Of a stretch of 64,000 nt of DNA, positions 41,533 to 48,888 are shown one piece after another. The stretch covers positions 69,681-133,680 of the forward strand of contig CAYRVX010000002.1 of the NCBI GenBank assembly GCA_964427875.1. The letters are read 5' to 3'. Source of the stretch: CAYRVX01 sp964427875. GTDB taxonomy: Bacteria > Planctomycetota > Phycisphaerae > SM23-33. The notes below the pieces were generated by a model. The model ran no database searches and was not told where the DNA came from. It saw only the letters and a program-made list of their open reading frames with translations. Positions within the stretch are counted from its first letter, which is position 1; each line of letters opens with the position of its first letter. Made by a program: the position numbers and the translations under genes.

Positions 41533-41835
41533 TCAACCCCGCGTGATTCGCTCCTCGGCCGGCGGCTCGTGCCGATCCGGTGGCCGGAGAACTCCCTTTG
41601 GACTGTTCCTTCGGATTCGCCGACGTATCTCGTGAATAAGGACGCCAACGATACCCGCGAGCACAAAGAACGCGACAAAGCAGAGAATCCCCCACCAGCT
41701 AAAGTCGTCCCCACTGGCATCACGCTTATCGTCAGGGCTATATGGACTGCCGTAGGGCCAGCCCTGGCCGTTGGCGGACCCAAATGGGAACATTACACCC
41801 AAGACAACAGGAAGCACGTACGCAAGACGTTTCAT
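41533..41835 (-). CDS. small exported/membrane protein of unknown function
   Basis: A 100-residue protein with a signal peptide (MKRLAYVLPVVLGVMFPFGS, cleavage near ANG), a short Gly/Pro/Asp segment and one membrane helix (WWGILCFVAFFVLAGIVGVL). A basic cytoplasmic tail follows (HEIRRRIRRNSPKG). The ribosome-binding site is weak. It lies upstream of the 130-residue beta protein on the same strand, inside the segment bracketed by the two inverted-repeat elements. No family is recognised; the helix-plus-basic-tail topology is all that can be said. Confidence 0.5.
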   Translation of the reverse strand: MKRLAYVLPVVLGVMFPFGSANGQGWPYGSPYSPDDKRDASGDDFSWWGILCFVAFFVLAGIVGVLIHEIRRRIRRNSPKGVLRPPDRHEPPAEERITRG

Positions 41836-41928
41836 GGTTCAATCCGTTTCATTCTGAAAGGTGATTCGCATCATCGCCGCCGTGGCGGGTCGCCGTCAAG
41901 CCATCGCCGATATTCCCGAACCCAAGTA

Positions 41929-42046
41929 GAAAAGGGGACAGGCTACTTTTTTCGCGCCCATGCAGGACTTGCGGCCGCTGCGCCGATTGGGCCGGCCGGC
42001 AGGAACGGCGCCCCGTTGCGCAGAAAAAGTAGCCTGTCCCCTTTTC
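41929..42046. mobile_element. MITE/REP-like inverted-repeat element, copy B
   Basis: A 118-bp near-identical copy of the element at 40611-40731, with the same ends (GGGGACAGGCTACTTTTTT and AAAAAGTAGCCTGTCCCC). It ends exactly one base before the stop codon of the reverse-strand gene at 42047. Copies A and B therefore both abut stop codons and bracket a 1.2-kb segment of lower-GC accessory ORFs. Confidence 0.8.
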
Positions 42047-42916
42047 TCACGGCGACGGCGTCTCGGGGAGCACGGTGGCCTTCGAGCGGGTGCGCTGGAG
42101 CTCGGCGGAGGAGGGCCTCCTCTCGAGGATGCTGAGGGACATCTCGATGAGCTCGGCGGCTTCCTCCGGGGCGAGGGTGCCGACGGTGACCATGTCGCAG
42201 TCGCGGATGGCGTTCCAGACGAAGGTCATGGCCTGGAACGGCCGGATCTGCCCGGCCGCCATCGTCTTGATGGTCATGACCGGCTTGGCGGCCTTCTGAA
42301 TGAGCCGGGCGATCCAGTCCACCTCGATGTGCATCAGGAAGCCCATCGCGTTGAAGGGCTGGATGTAGGTCTCGACGTCCAGGTGAGTCTCGTCGGCGTA
42401 GACGATCGTCTCGGGGACGTGCGTGCTGAGGCCGGGGATCATCCCGCGCTCGCGGATCATCCGGCAGATCACGTCCATCTGCCGCACCGTCCGGGCGCAC
42501 TGGTCCACCATCTTGTCGGTCACGCTGGTGTGCGGCATGCAGATCTTCGCGCCCTTGGCGACCTCGTTGTCGAGCGTCTTGGCGACCTCGGCGAGATCGA
42601 AGCCGTCGACGGGCGTCCTCGGCGTGGTCTCAAACGACGGCGTCGAGACGACGATGGCGGCGATGCCCGTGCGCTCTTGGGCCGCCCGGATGGCCTCGGG
42701 CATCACCGAGTCGGTGTGGGGGCACATGATGGTATCGACGCCCGCCCGCAGGAAGACCTCGATGACGTCGGCGACCGTCTCCGGCGAGGTGACCGTCCGC
42801 TCGATGAACCGGGTCTTGGCCTGCGTGCAGTGGGTGTAGCCGAGGAACCAGTTGGTCCCGATGATCATCCGGGAGACGGAAAGCCCGCCGACCGTCGTTC
42901 TGGGAAAGCCGCTCAT
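42047..42916 (-). CDS. TIM-barrel protein, aldo/keto reductase-like
   Basis: A 289-residue protein starting TTVGGLSVSRMIIGTNWFLG, which resembles the opening of aldo/keto reductases (lGxxVSxlxlG). The catalytic Tyr/Lys/His tetrad of that family is not evident. Instead a TIM barrel with VADVIEVFLRAGVDTIMCPH, GAKICMPHTSVTDKMVDQCA, GLSTHVPETIVYADETHLDV, MGFLMHIEVDWIARLIQ and PVMTIKTMAAGQIRPFQAMT can be followed. It may be a non-enzymatic or aldolase-like relative. AGGAG eight bases before the ATG at 42916 supports the start. The stop codon abuts repeat element B. Confidence 0.6.
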   Translation of the reverse strand: MSGFPRTTVGGLSVSRMIIGTNWFLGYTHCTQAKTRFIERTVTSPETVADVIEVFLRAGVDTIMCPHTDSVMPEAIRAAQERTGIAAIVVSTPSFETTPRTPVDGFDLAEVAKTLDNEVAKGAKICMPHTSVTDKMVDQCARTVRQMDVICRMIRERGMIPGLSTHVPETIVYADETHLDVETYIQPFNAMGFLMHIEVDWIARLIQKAAKPVMTIKTMAAGQIRPFQAMTFVWNAIRDCDMVTVGTLAPEEAAELIEMSLSILERRPSSAELQRTRSKATVLPETPSP

Positions 42917-42966
42917 CGCATAAACTCCTCAAAGTGACCGATTTCGTCCCTTACTGAGCGGTCTTC

Positions 42967-43150
42967 GTTGACTCGTGAACTGGTTAACTCGTTAATTCGA
43001 AAACAGCTGCGCTGTAAGGCCACCGGTGCGTTCGTCGCACGGAACACCGCGGCCAGCAAAGCCTATCCGACAGGCAGCCAGGGAGCAAAAAGCTCCGGCA
43101 ATCTGTACAAGCTCTTACGATTTAACGAGTTAACGAATCAACGGGTCAAC
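42967..43150. repeat. 184-bp inverted-repeat segment (GTTAACTCGTTAA type)
   Basis: The left arm (42967-42999, GTTGACTCGTGAACTGGTTA...) and right arm (43118-43150, ...CGAATCAACGGGTCAAC) are imperfect reverse complements about 33 bp long, themselves built of GTTAACTCGTTAA-like units. Between them lie shorter hairpins such as CAGCTGCGCTG, GTGCGTTCGTCGCAC and GGAGCAAAAAGCTCC. No ORF is supported in the whole gap 42917-43329. A GCGAAGCGCCGCTTCGC palindrome at about 43249-43265 follows. Confidence 0.65.
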
Positions 43151-43329
43151 CGACACGCCGTAAGCCGATGCCCGTCGGTCAGTCTGAGTAAACTCCGTAC
43201 GATCCAATCTCCGCCATCCCACCCGCGAGCCGCGACTCGTGCTGCGCAGCGAAGCGCCGCTTCGCAGAGCAGTACCGGAAGGGAGCGGGAATCCTGCGCG
43301 ACCGAGAGGAGACTCCACCAAAGAGGCCC

Positions 43330-44367
43330 TCACTTCACCGGCCCGTAGCGCGGGCCGATGGTCGGGGCAATCTTCTTGCCGAGCGCCAGCAGCGAATCGC
43401 TCTGCTCCTTGGACAGCGGCTTGTACTTCCGGGCGATCTCGACGTTCCTTACGGCGTGCTCGACGGTGTACGGGCCCACCACGGCCACGCTGAGGCCCTC
43501 CAGGTCGAGCGCGTAGGCCAGCGCGTGCGGCATGCGGTCCGGCTCCGTGACGCAGCCGACGAAGCCGCGGCGGTGATTGCGGAAGCCGCCCTTGATCCCG
43601 ACGTAGACCTTCATCGCGACGATGCCGGCGTTGCGCTTCCTCGCCTCGGGCAGGACCACGCCCTCGAAGTTGTACACGTTCCGGTCGGCGTAGTTCATGA
43701 CGCACATGATCACGTCGATCTGATCGGTCTGGAGCATTCGGACGAAGTTGCCCGGCCGGTTGTGGCCGGAGATCCCGATGAAGCGGACCTTCCCGGCCTC
43801 CTTCTGCTTCAGGAGGTACTCGAGCACGCCGCCCTTGCCGCAGACGCGGTCGAGGTTCTTGCCGCCGATGCTGTGGATGTGGACGAGATCGGCGTGGTCG
43901 GTCTTGAGGAGGCGCAGCGACTCGCCCAGCGAGCGTTCGGCGCGGTCGGCCCGGTCCGTGGAGACCTTCGTCACGACGAACAGCTCGTCGCGGCGCTTGG
44001 GGATCAGGTGGCCGAGGATCTCCTCGGCGTTGCCGTAGATCCTCGCGGTGTCCACGTAGGTCACCCCGCGGTCCAGCGCGGCACCGAAGATCTTGATCCC
44101 CTCCTGCACGTCCACCGGCCCTTCTCCGACCGGCGCGGTGCCGAGGCCGAGGATGGTGACCTTCTGCTTGGTGCGGCCGAGGACGCGGGTCGGCAGCGCC
44201 GCCGCCTTGGCGGCCGGCGCCTCGCGCCCCGCGGCGGCCACGACCAGCCCGGCGCCCGCGCAGGCCGCCTTCCTCAGGAACTCGCGCCGCCCCATTGACT
44301 CGCCCTGCCGGGCCGTGCGGCCCGCGGCGCACGTGACGCGTGGATCGGCAGTCAGATCGCTGTTCAT
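43330..44367 (-). CDS. Tat-exported aldo/keto reductase
   Basis: A 345-residue protein with a twin-arginine signal after a short leader (MGRREFLRKAACAGAGLVVA, about residues 25-44). The aldo/keto reductase domain follows (TRVLGRTKQKVTILGLGTAP). Conserved blocks are ALDRGVTYVDTARIYGNAEE, with the catalytic Asp/Tyr, FVVTKVSTDRADRAERSLGE with Lys, ADLVHIHSIGG with His, and VRFIGISGHNRPGN. The ATG at 44367 was chosen; the frame is open further upstream, and the Met just before GRREF (44295) would place the RR signal at the N-terminus. It probably reduces a carbonyl or works with a cofactor imported folded, as Tat export implies. GAGG lies 12 bases before 44367. Confidence 0.8.
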   Translation of the reverse strand: MNSDLTADPRVTCAAGRTARQGESMGRREFLRKAACAGAGLVVAAAGREAPAAKAAALPTRVLGRTKQKVTILGLGTAPVGEGPVDVQEGIKIFGAALDRGVTYVDTARIYGNAEEILGHLIPKRRDELFVVTKVSTDRADRAERSLGESLRLLKTDHADLVHIHSIGGKNLDRVCGKGGVLEYLLKQKEAGKVRFIGISGHNRPGNFVRMLQTDQIDVIMCVMNYADRNVYNFEGVVLPEARKRNAGIVAMKVYVGIKGGFRNHRRGFVGCVTEPDRMPHALAYALDLEGLSVAVVGPYTVEHAVRNVEIARKYKPLSKEQSDSLLALGKKIAPTIGPRYGPVK

Positions 44368-44481
44368 GATGGCATCATCCTCAAAGGACACACCGGTCGG
44401 ACCCGGCGAGAGACAAAGCCTGCGATGCACCGACATCTTACCTCGCTGGCGGGGGAACGTCAAACCACGCTGCAAGCCCAA

Positions 44482-44731
44482 GCCGCCGCGTGTGCGAGGA
44501 CAAATCCGGGGAGGTTTCCTCTTCGCCCCGTATGGGGCGGTACGTGGGTAGCCCAGGGCGACCGGAGGGAGCCCTGGGTACGCGTCACCCTTTGTGCGGA
44601 GCCTCGTATGGGGCGACCGTGAGGTACGGTCACCCCTGCCGGGGTTCCGCGAAATACACGCCCTGCAAACCCAGGGCTTGCGGCAAACAGCGCCGCGGCG
44701 CCCTGGGCTATCAACGTCCGCTCCTCCGGAG
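44482..44731. repeat. intergenic palindromic repeat text (GCCCAGGG...CCCTGGG)
   Basis: No gene is supported. Two stem-forming blocks stand out: GTAGCCCAGGGCGACCGGAG followed by GGAGCCCTGGGTAC (about 44549-44581), and AACCCAGGGCTTGCGGC pairing with GCGCCCTGGGCT (about 44670-44710). GTATGGGGCG occurs twice. This looks like interspersed repeat material rather than a regulatory leader. Confidence 0.55.
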
Positions 44732-45061
44732 CTAACAGATTACAGAAACAATCGTTACGGACCGCCAGGAAACATTCTCACACACGCCGCCGCCGGCACT
44801 GGCGGACGCGCGGAACCGCCCGGCTCGAAGCTCCTCGGCCAGGCGCAGCAGCGCCGCCCGGACCGACCAAACGGGCCTGGGATTCTCGCAGAGCGCGTCC
44901 ACCCGGAGCGGCTGGGTGACACGGGCGACGGCCGCCATCAGTGCGGCGCCTACGTTCACCAGGATCGGAACGACGCCCAACGAACTTGCAACGTCTGCCA
45001 TGCCACAGCTCCGATAGAAGGCCGCCGCCGGCGGGCCAAGCCGGTGACGCTCACTTCCCGC

Positions 45062-45700
45062 CCTCAGGTCGGCGGGATGGTCCTTCTCCCGCAGCCCGGC
45101 CATCGTCATCCAGAGCTGGTTGGAGCACCCGCCCACCTCGGCCTCGGCCCAGGCCGTCTCGACGTCCTTCTCCCACAGGTAGATCTCGACGAGCAGGGAA
45201 TGGTTGGTATCGAATACCCACGTCCGGTCTCCTCGTCGCGCTTCCTTGCGGGCCTCCGCGATGCCCTTGTGAACGGTCTCCAAGGCGCGCTTTCGCCATT
45301 GGGGCCACTGCTTTGCCCGGTCCGCGTGGGCCTTGAGTCGCTTGCAGGTCTCCAGGGACGGCCGGTCCGCAAAGCCGGCCCAGATGAGCGCCATGGCCTC
45401 GTCATGCCGTCGGCGGCGATGATACGCGTCGGCGAGGAACTCTCGCAGCCTGTCATCGGGGCGGTTGGGGAACGCCTTCAGGCCCTCCTCCGCCCATTTC
45501 AGGGCCTTGTCCGCCTGCTTCGCCTGTTTGTAGATCTCCGCGATTTGGAGATAGGCGTATGGCGTCGATAGGTCACGGTTCTTGACTGCCACGAGCGCTT
45601 CCACATCGCCGTCCGCTCGTGCCAGCGCCTCCATGATCGAGGTCAGCCGGAACCGGTCTCCCTTGTATTTCTGCTCGCCTTGGCCCGGGCCCAGCTCGGG
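45062..45700 (-). pseudogene. decayed TPR/SWIM-associated protein fragment
   Basis: The reverse-strand frame encodes a helical repeat segment of about 210 residues (DGDVEALVAVKNRDLSTPYA, LQIAEIYKQAKQADKALKWA, EFLADAYHRRRRHDEAMALI, KAHADRAKQWPQWRKRALET). This resembles the C-terminal TPR-like part of bacterial SWIM zinc-finger proteins. The sequence loses this character at HPADLR (about 45062). Upstream of 45700 the frame runs into interspersed repeat copy 2, which only yields a basic Cys-rich leader (MARASRPCACLPQAG). Both ends of the gene are therefore missing, including any SWIM domain. The whole frame is open from 44732 to 45841, so the decay is by truncation, not stops. Confidence 0.65.
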
Positions 45701-45703
45701 CAT

Positions 45704-45858
45704 GTGGCACGGGCATCTTGCCCGTGCGCCGATGTACATCGGGGACCGTCTCGGTGGTGGTGTCGACCGGAAGTGCAGGGCCGGGACGGCCCTGCGACCT
45801 GCCTGCGGCAGGCAGGCGCACGGGCGGGACGCCCGTGCCACGAGATCTTGTCACACAC
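45704..45858. repeat. interspersed palindromic repeat, copy 2
   Basis: This copy has GTGGCACGGGCATCTTGCCC, the central GCAGGGCCGGGACGGCCCTG, an inserted CCTGCCTGCGGCAGGCAGG palindrome, CACGGGCGGGACGCCCGTG, and the terminal ATCTTGTCACACAC shared with copy 3. It interrupts the 5' side of the decayed TPR gene. Confidence 0.88.
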
Positions 45859-45885
45859 GATGCGGACGCGCTGCGCCGATTCAGC

Positions 45886-45914
45886 TTTACAAGGCCCGCT
45901 CGCGGCGGCAGAAT
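45886..45914 (+). promoter_or_regulatory. predicted sigma70 promoter for the SSS symporter
   Basis: TTTACA (45886-45891), a 17-bp spacer and CAGAAT (45909-45914). It lies just downstream of repeat copy 2. A start near 45921 gives a leader of about 75 nt before the ATG at 45997. Confidence 0.45.
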
Positions 45915-45996
45915 GGCCGCGCCGAATGTCGTCACCCGCCGCTTGGCGACGGCGGCCGGGTGGCCTCGTCAAGTCCTACGACGCCGGAGAGAACGT

Positions 45997-47652
45997 ATGA
46001 CCGGACTGGAAACACCGGACTGGGTGGTGATCGGGCTGTACTTCCTCGGCCTCGTCGGGATCGTGTGGTGGTCGGCCAGGCGCCAGACATCCGCGGAGGA
46101 CTACTTCCTCGCCGGGCGAAACATCGCCTGGTTCGTCGTTGGTGCGAGCCTGTTCGCCTCGAACATCGGCTCGGAGCACCTGGTGGGCCTGGCCGGCTCG
46201 GGCGCCTCCGACGGCGTCGCCATGGCGCACTACGAGCTGCACGCCTGGTGCCTGCTGGTGTTGGGCTGGGTGTTCGTCCCGTTCTACAGCCGATCGAGGG
46301 TGTTCACCATGCCGGAGTTCCTGGAGCGGCGGTACAACCCCGCCTCGCGGTGGATGCTTTCGGTGGTGAGCCTGGTCGCGTACATCTTCACGAAGGTCAG
46401 CGTGACGCTGTACGCGGGGGGGATCGTCTTCCGGGCGCTGCTGCCGAAGGAGGCGTTCGGCGGCATGGACCCCTTCTGGGTCGGGGCGCTGGCCACGGTG
46501 GTCCTGACGGGCATCTACACGATCCTGGGGGGCCTCCGGGCGGTGGTCTACACGGACACGATGCAGACGATCGTGCTGATCGGGGGCTCGATCTTCGTTT
46601 CCATCTTCGGTCTGCATCAACTGGGCGGCTGGGGGGAGCTTCGCCGGCTTTGCGGCAGCCAGTACTTCAACCTCTGGCGCCCGTGGGACGATCCGACGTT
46701 CCCCTGGGCGGGCATCCTCTTCGGCGCGCCGATCGTCGGCCTGTGGTACTGGTGCACGGACCAGTACATCGTCCAGCGGACGCTGGCGGCCCGGAGCATG
46801 AGGCAGGCCCGGCGCGGCACGATCTGGGGGGCGTACCTCAAGCTCTCGCCGGTCTTCCTGTTCATCATCCCGGGCATGATCGGCTACGCGCTGGTCCAGT
46901 CCGGCAAGCTCGAGCTGGCACTGCCCAGGGACGCGGACCTGGCGTATCCGACGCTGGTGAAGGCGCTGCTGCCCGCGGGGCTTCGCGGCCTGGTGATCGG
47001 CGCGCTGCTGGCGGCGCTTATGAGCTCCCTGTCGAGCGTGTTCAACTCGGCCTCGACGCTGTTTACGGTGGACGTCTACCAGAAGATCCGCCCGAGGGTC
47101 TCGCAGCGCGAGCTGGTCCGCGTCGGGCGGATCGCCACGGCGGTCATCGTGCTTCTCGGCATCGCCTGGATCCCGATGATGCGCTACGTCTCCCGGGGCC
47201 TGTACCTCTACCTCCAGAGCGTGCAGGCCTACCTCGGCCCGCCCATCACGGCCGTCTTCTTCCTCGGCGTGTTCTCCAAGCGGATCAACGGCAAGGGCGC
47301 CCTGGCCGGGCTGATCTGCGGCTTCATTCTGGGCATGGCCAAGCTCGCCGCCCAGACACTGGCCGGCATCCAGAGCCTGCGGGCCGACCTGCCCGCGGCG
47401 CTGTTGTGGGTGGGCGATTTCAACTTCCTGTACTTCTGCCTGATCCTCTTCGCCGTCAGTGTCATCGTGATCGTGGTGGTCAGCCTGCTGACGGCCAAGC
47501 CGCCGGCGGAGAAGCTGGACGGCCTGACCTACGCGACCACCACGGCCGGCGGGAAGGAGGAGATCCGCCGGAGCTGGACCAAGTGGGACGTGATCCACAC
47601 GGTCATCATCCTGTCGGTCATCGCGGCGGTATACCTGTACTTCACGGGTTGA
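45997..47652 (+). CDS. sodium:solute symporter (SSS family)
   Basis: A 551-residue inner-membrane symporter of the SSS/SGLT type with about 13-14 hydrophobic helices. Family blocks include WSARRQTSAEDYFLAGRNIA (end of TM1 and loop), ASNIGSEHLVGLAGSGASDG in the unwound helix (the SGLT-like GSEHxxG), GIYTILGGLRAVVYTDTMQT, and YWCTDQYIVQRTLAARSMRQ. LLAALMSSLSSVFNSASTLF carries the conserved Ser pair of the sodium site. It imports a solute, probably sugar or polyol, with Na+. GGAGAG six bases before the ATG at 45997 fixes the start; the frame is open upstream only through repeat copy 2. The glycyl-radical enzyme pair follows. Confidence 0.9.
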   Translation: MTGLETPDWVVIGLYFLGLVGIVWWSARRQTSAEDYFLAGRNIAWFVVGASLFASNIGSEHLVGLAGSGASDGVAMAHYELHAWCLLVLGWVFVPFYSRSRVFTMPEFLERRYNPASRWMLSVVSLVAYIFTKVSVTLYAGGIVFRALLPKEAFGGMDPFWVGALATVVLTGIYTILGGLRAVVYTDTMQTIVLIGGSIFVSIFGLHQLGGWGELRRLCGSQYFNLWRPWDDPTFPWAGILFGAPIVGLWYWCTDQYIVQRTLAARSMRQARRGTIWGAYLKLSPVFLFIIPGMIGYALVQSGKLELALPRDADLAYPTLVKALLPAGLRGLVIGALLAALMSSLSSVFNSASTLFTVDVYQKIRPRVSQRELVRVGRIATAVIVLLGIAWIPMMRYVSRGLYLYLQSVQAYLGPPITAVFFLGVFSKRINGKGALAGLICGFILGMAKLAAQTLAGIQSLRADLPAALLWVGDFNFLYFCLILFAVSVIVIVVVSLLTAKPPAEKLDGLTYATTTAGGKEEIRRSWTKWDVIHTVIILSVIAAVYLYFTG

Positions 47653-47867
47653 GCACAACGGCCGCTGGCCGCCGCCGCGTGGATCGGCCTTGAGCATTGT
47701 GAGGTAGTTGGTCTCCAGCCCGAGGCACCAGCCGATCCGGCGGCCCTCCTTCTTGACCACCTTGGCCCCTTGGGGGAGCTCGAACGGAACGGGCTCCGCC
47801 GAATGCGCAGCAACGGCCGAACAGAGGCCGACCACGCTCCGGACTATAGGGCCACGCTTGATGTCAT
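47653..47867 (-). pseudogene. possible remnant of an exported protein gene
   Basis: Between the SSS and radical SAM genes the reverse strand shows a strong GGGAGG site and ATG (47867). It opens only seven codons before a TAG, while the next frame continues with a signal-like SVVGLCSAVAAHSAEPVPFE and then GAKVVKKEGRRIGWCLGLET and NYLTMLKADPRGGGQRPL. It then runs into the SSS gene 3' end. This looks like a frameshifted, truncated gene for a small exported protein. No family is recognised, and it could be chance. Confidence 0.3.
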
Positions 47868-47964
47868 CGCCTCCCGGGAACGCCGCGACGCATATCACGA
47901 TAGACCACTCAGGTTCCTTCACCAAGGGAGACGTTCTTCGGCCTGTGCGTGATAGAATGACAGC

Positions 47965-48888
47965 GTGAAGGGAATCGTAAGCGACATTCAGCGCTGCAGC
48001 TTTCACGACGGTGCGGGCATTCGCACGACGGTCTTCCTCAAGGGCTGCAACCTTCATTGTGCGTGGTGCCACAACCCCGAGTGCCATCGACCCGGCCCGG
48101 AACTTCAGTTCTTCTCGGAGAAGTGCATCGGCTGCGGCGCGTGCCTTACGGCCTGCCGGCAGGGGGCCCACGTCGTCGAGGACGGCCGGCGGCGGTTCCT
48201 CCGCGAGCTGTGCGTCGCCTGCGGGGCCTGCGCGCGATCGTGCTACGCCGGGGCGCTCGTCCTCGTCGGCCGCGAGATGGAGGCTCGGGAAGTCTCGGCA
48301 GAGGTCCTGGAGGACCGCGCGTTCTACGAGAGCTCCGGCGGAGGGATCACGCTCTCCGGGGGCGAGCCGCTGTGCCAGCACGAATTCGCCGCGGAGGTCC
48401 TCGCCCTGGCAAAGTCCGAGGGCATCCACACGGCGATCGAGACGAACATGGCCTGGCCGTGGGAACACGCGGCCGACGTGCTCTGCGTCACCGACCTGGT
48501 CATGATGGACATCAAGATGATGGACGCCGCGCGGCACGAGGAGTGGACGGGCGCTTCCAACGAGCAGGTCCTGGCCAACGCCCGCAGGCTGTCCGAAGGG
48601 CCGCAGGCCCTGGTCGTCCGCACGCCCGTCGTTCCGGGCGTGAACGACACGCCCGGGGAGATCGCCGCCATCGCGGAGCTCATCCGCGACTTCCCCAACC
48701 TGGAGCACTACGAGCTGCTGCCGTATCATCCCCTGGGCACGAGCAAGTACCGCGGCCTGGGAATGGAATACCCGCTGGAGGGGCTGCAAAGCCCCGCGCC
48801 GGATCACATGCGCACGCTTGCGGCGGCCGCCAGGGGATCCGGTATCGAAGTCCGCACAGCCGGCAGCAGTATGGACGCAGCGCGATGA
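47965..48888 (+). CDS. glycyl-radical enzyme activating protein (radical SAM)
   Basis: The GTG start at 47965 begins KGIVSDIQRCSFHDGAGIRT, typical of activases. The 307-residue protein has the radical SAM motif C-x3-C-x2-C at Cys28, Cys32 and Cys35 (FLKGCNLHCAWCHNPEC) and two extra 4Fe-4S ferredoxin clusters (Cys54/57/60/64 and Cys83/86/89/93). That marks the non-PFL glycyl-radical activases. SSGGGITLSGGEPLCQHEF and VMMDIKMMDAARHEEWTGAS follow as usual. It installs the glycyl radical on the enzyme encoded next, whose start overlaps its stop (ATGA). It works only without oxygen. A TAGAAT hexamer lies just upstream of the start. Confidence 0.93.
   Translation: MKGIVSDIQRCSFHDGAGIRTTVFLKGCNLHCAWCHNPECHRPGPELQFFSEKCIGCGACLTACRQGAHVVEDGRRRFLRELCVACGACARSCYAGALVLVGREMEAREVSAEVLEDRAFYESSGGGITLSGGEPLCQHEFAAEVLALAKSEGIHTAIETNMAWPWEHAADVLCVTDLVMMDIKMMDAARHEEWTGASNEQVLANARRLSEGPQALVVRTPVVPGVNDTPGEIAAIAELIRDFPNLEHYELLPYHPLGTSKYRGLGMEYPLEGLQSPAPDHMRTLAAAARGSGIEVRTAGSSMDAAR

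Noticed and set aside
45976..48807. 943-residue reverse-strand ORF
   Set aside because: It runs antisense through the SSS symporter and the radical SAM activase, both of which have full family motifs on the forward strand.
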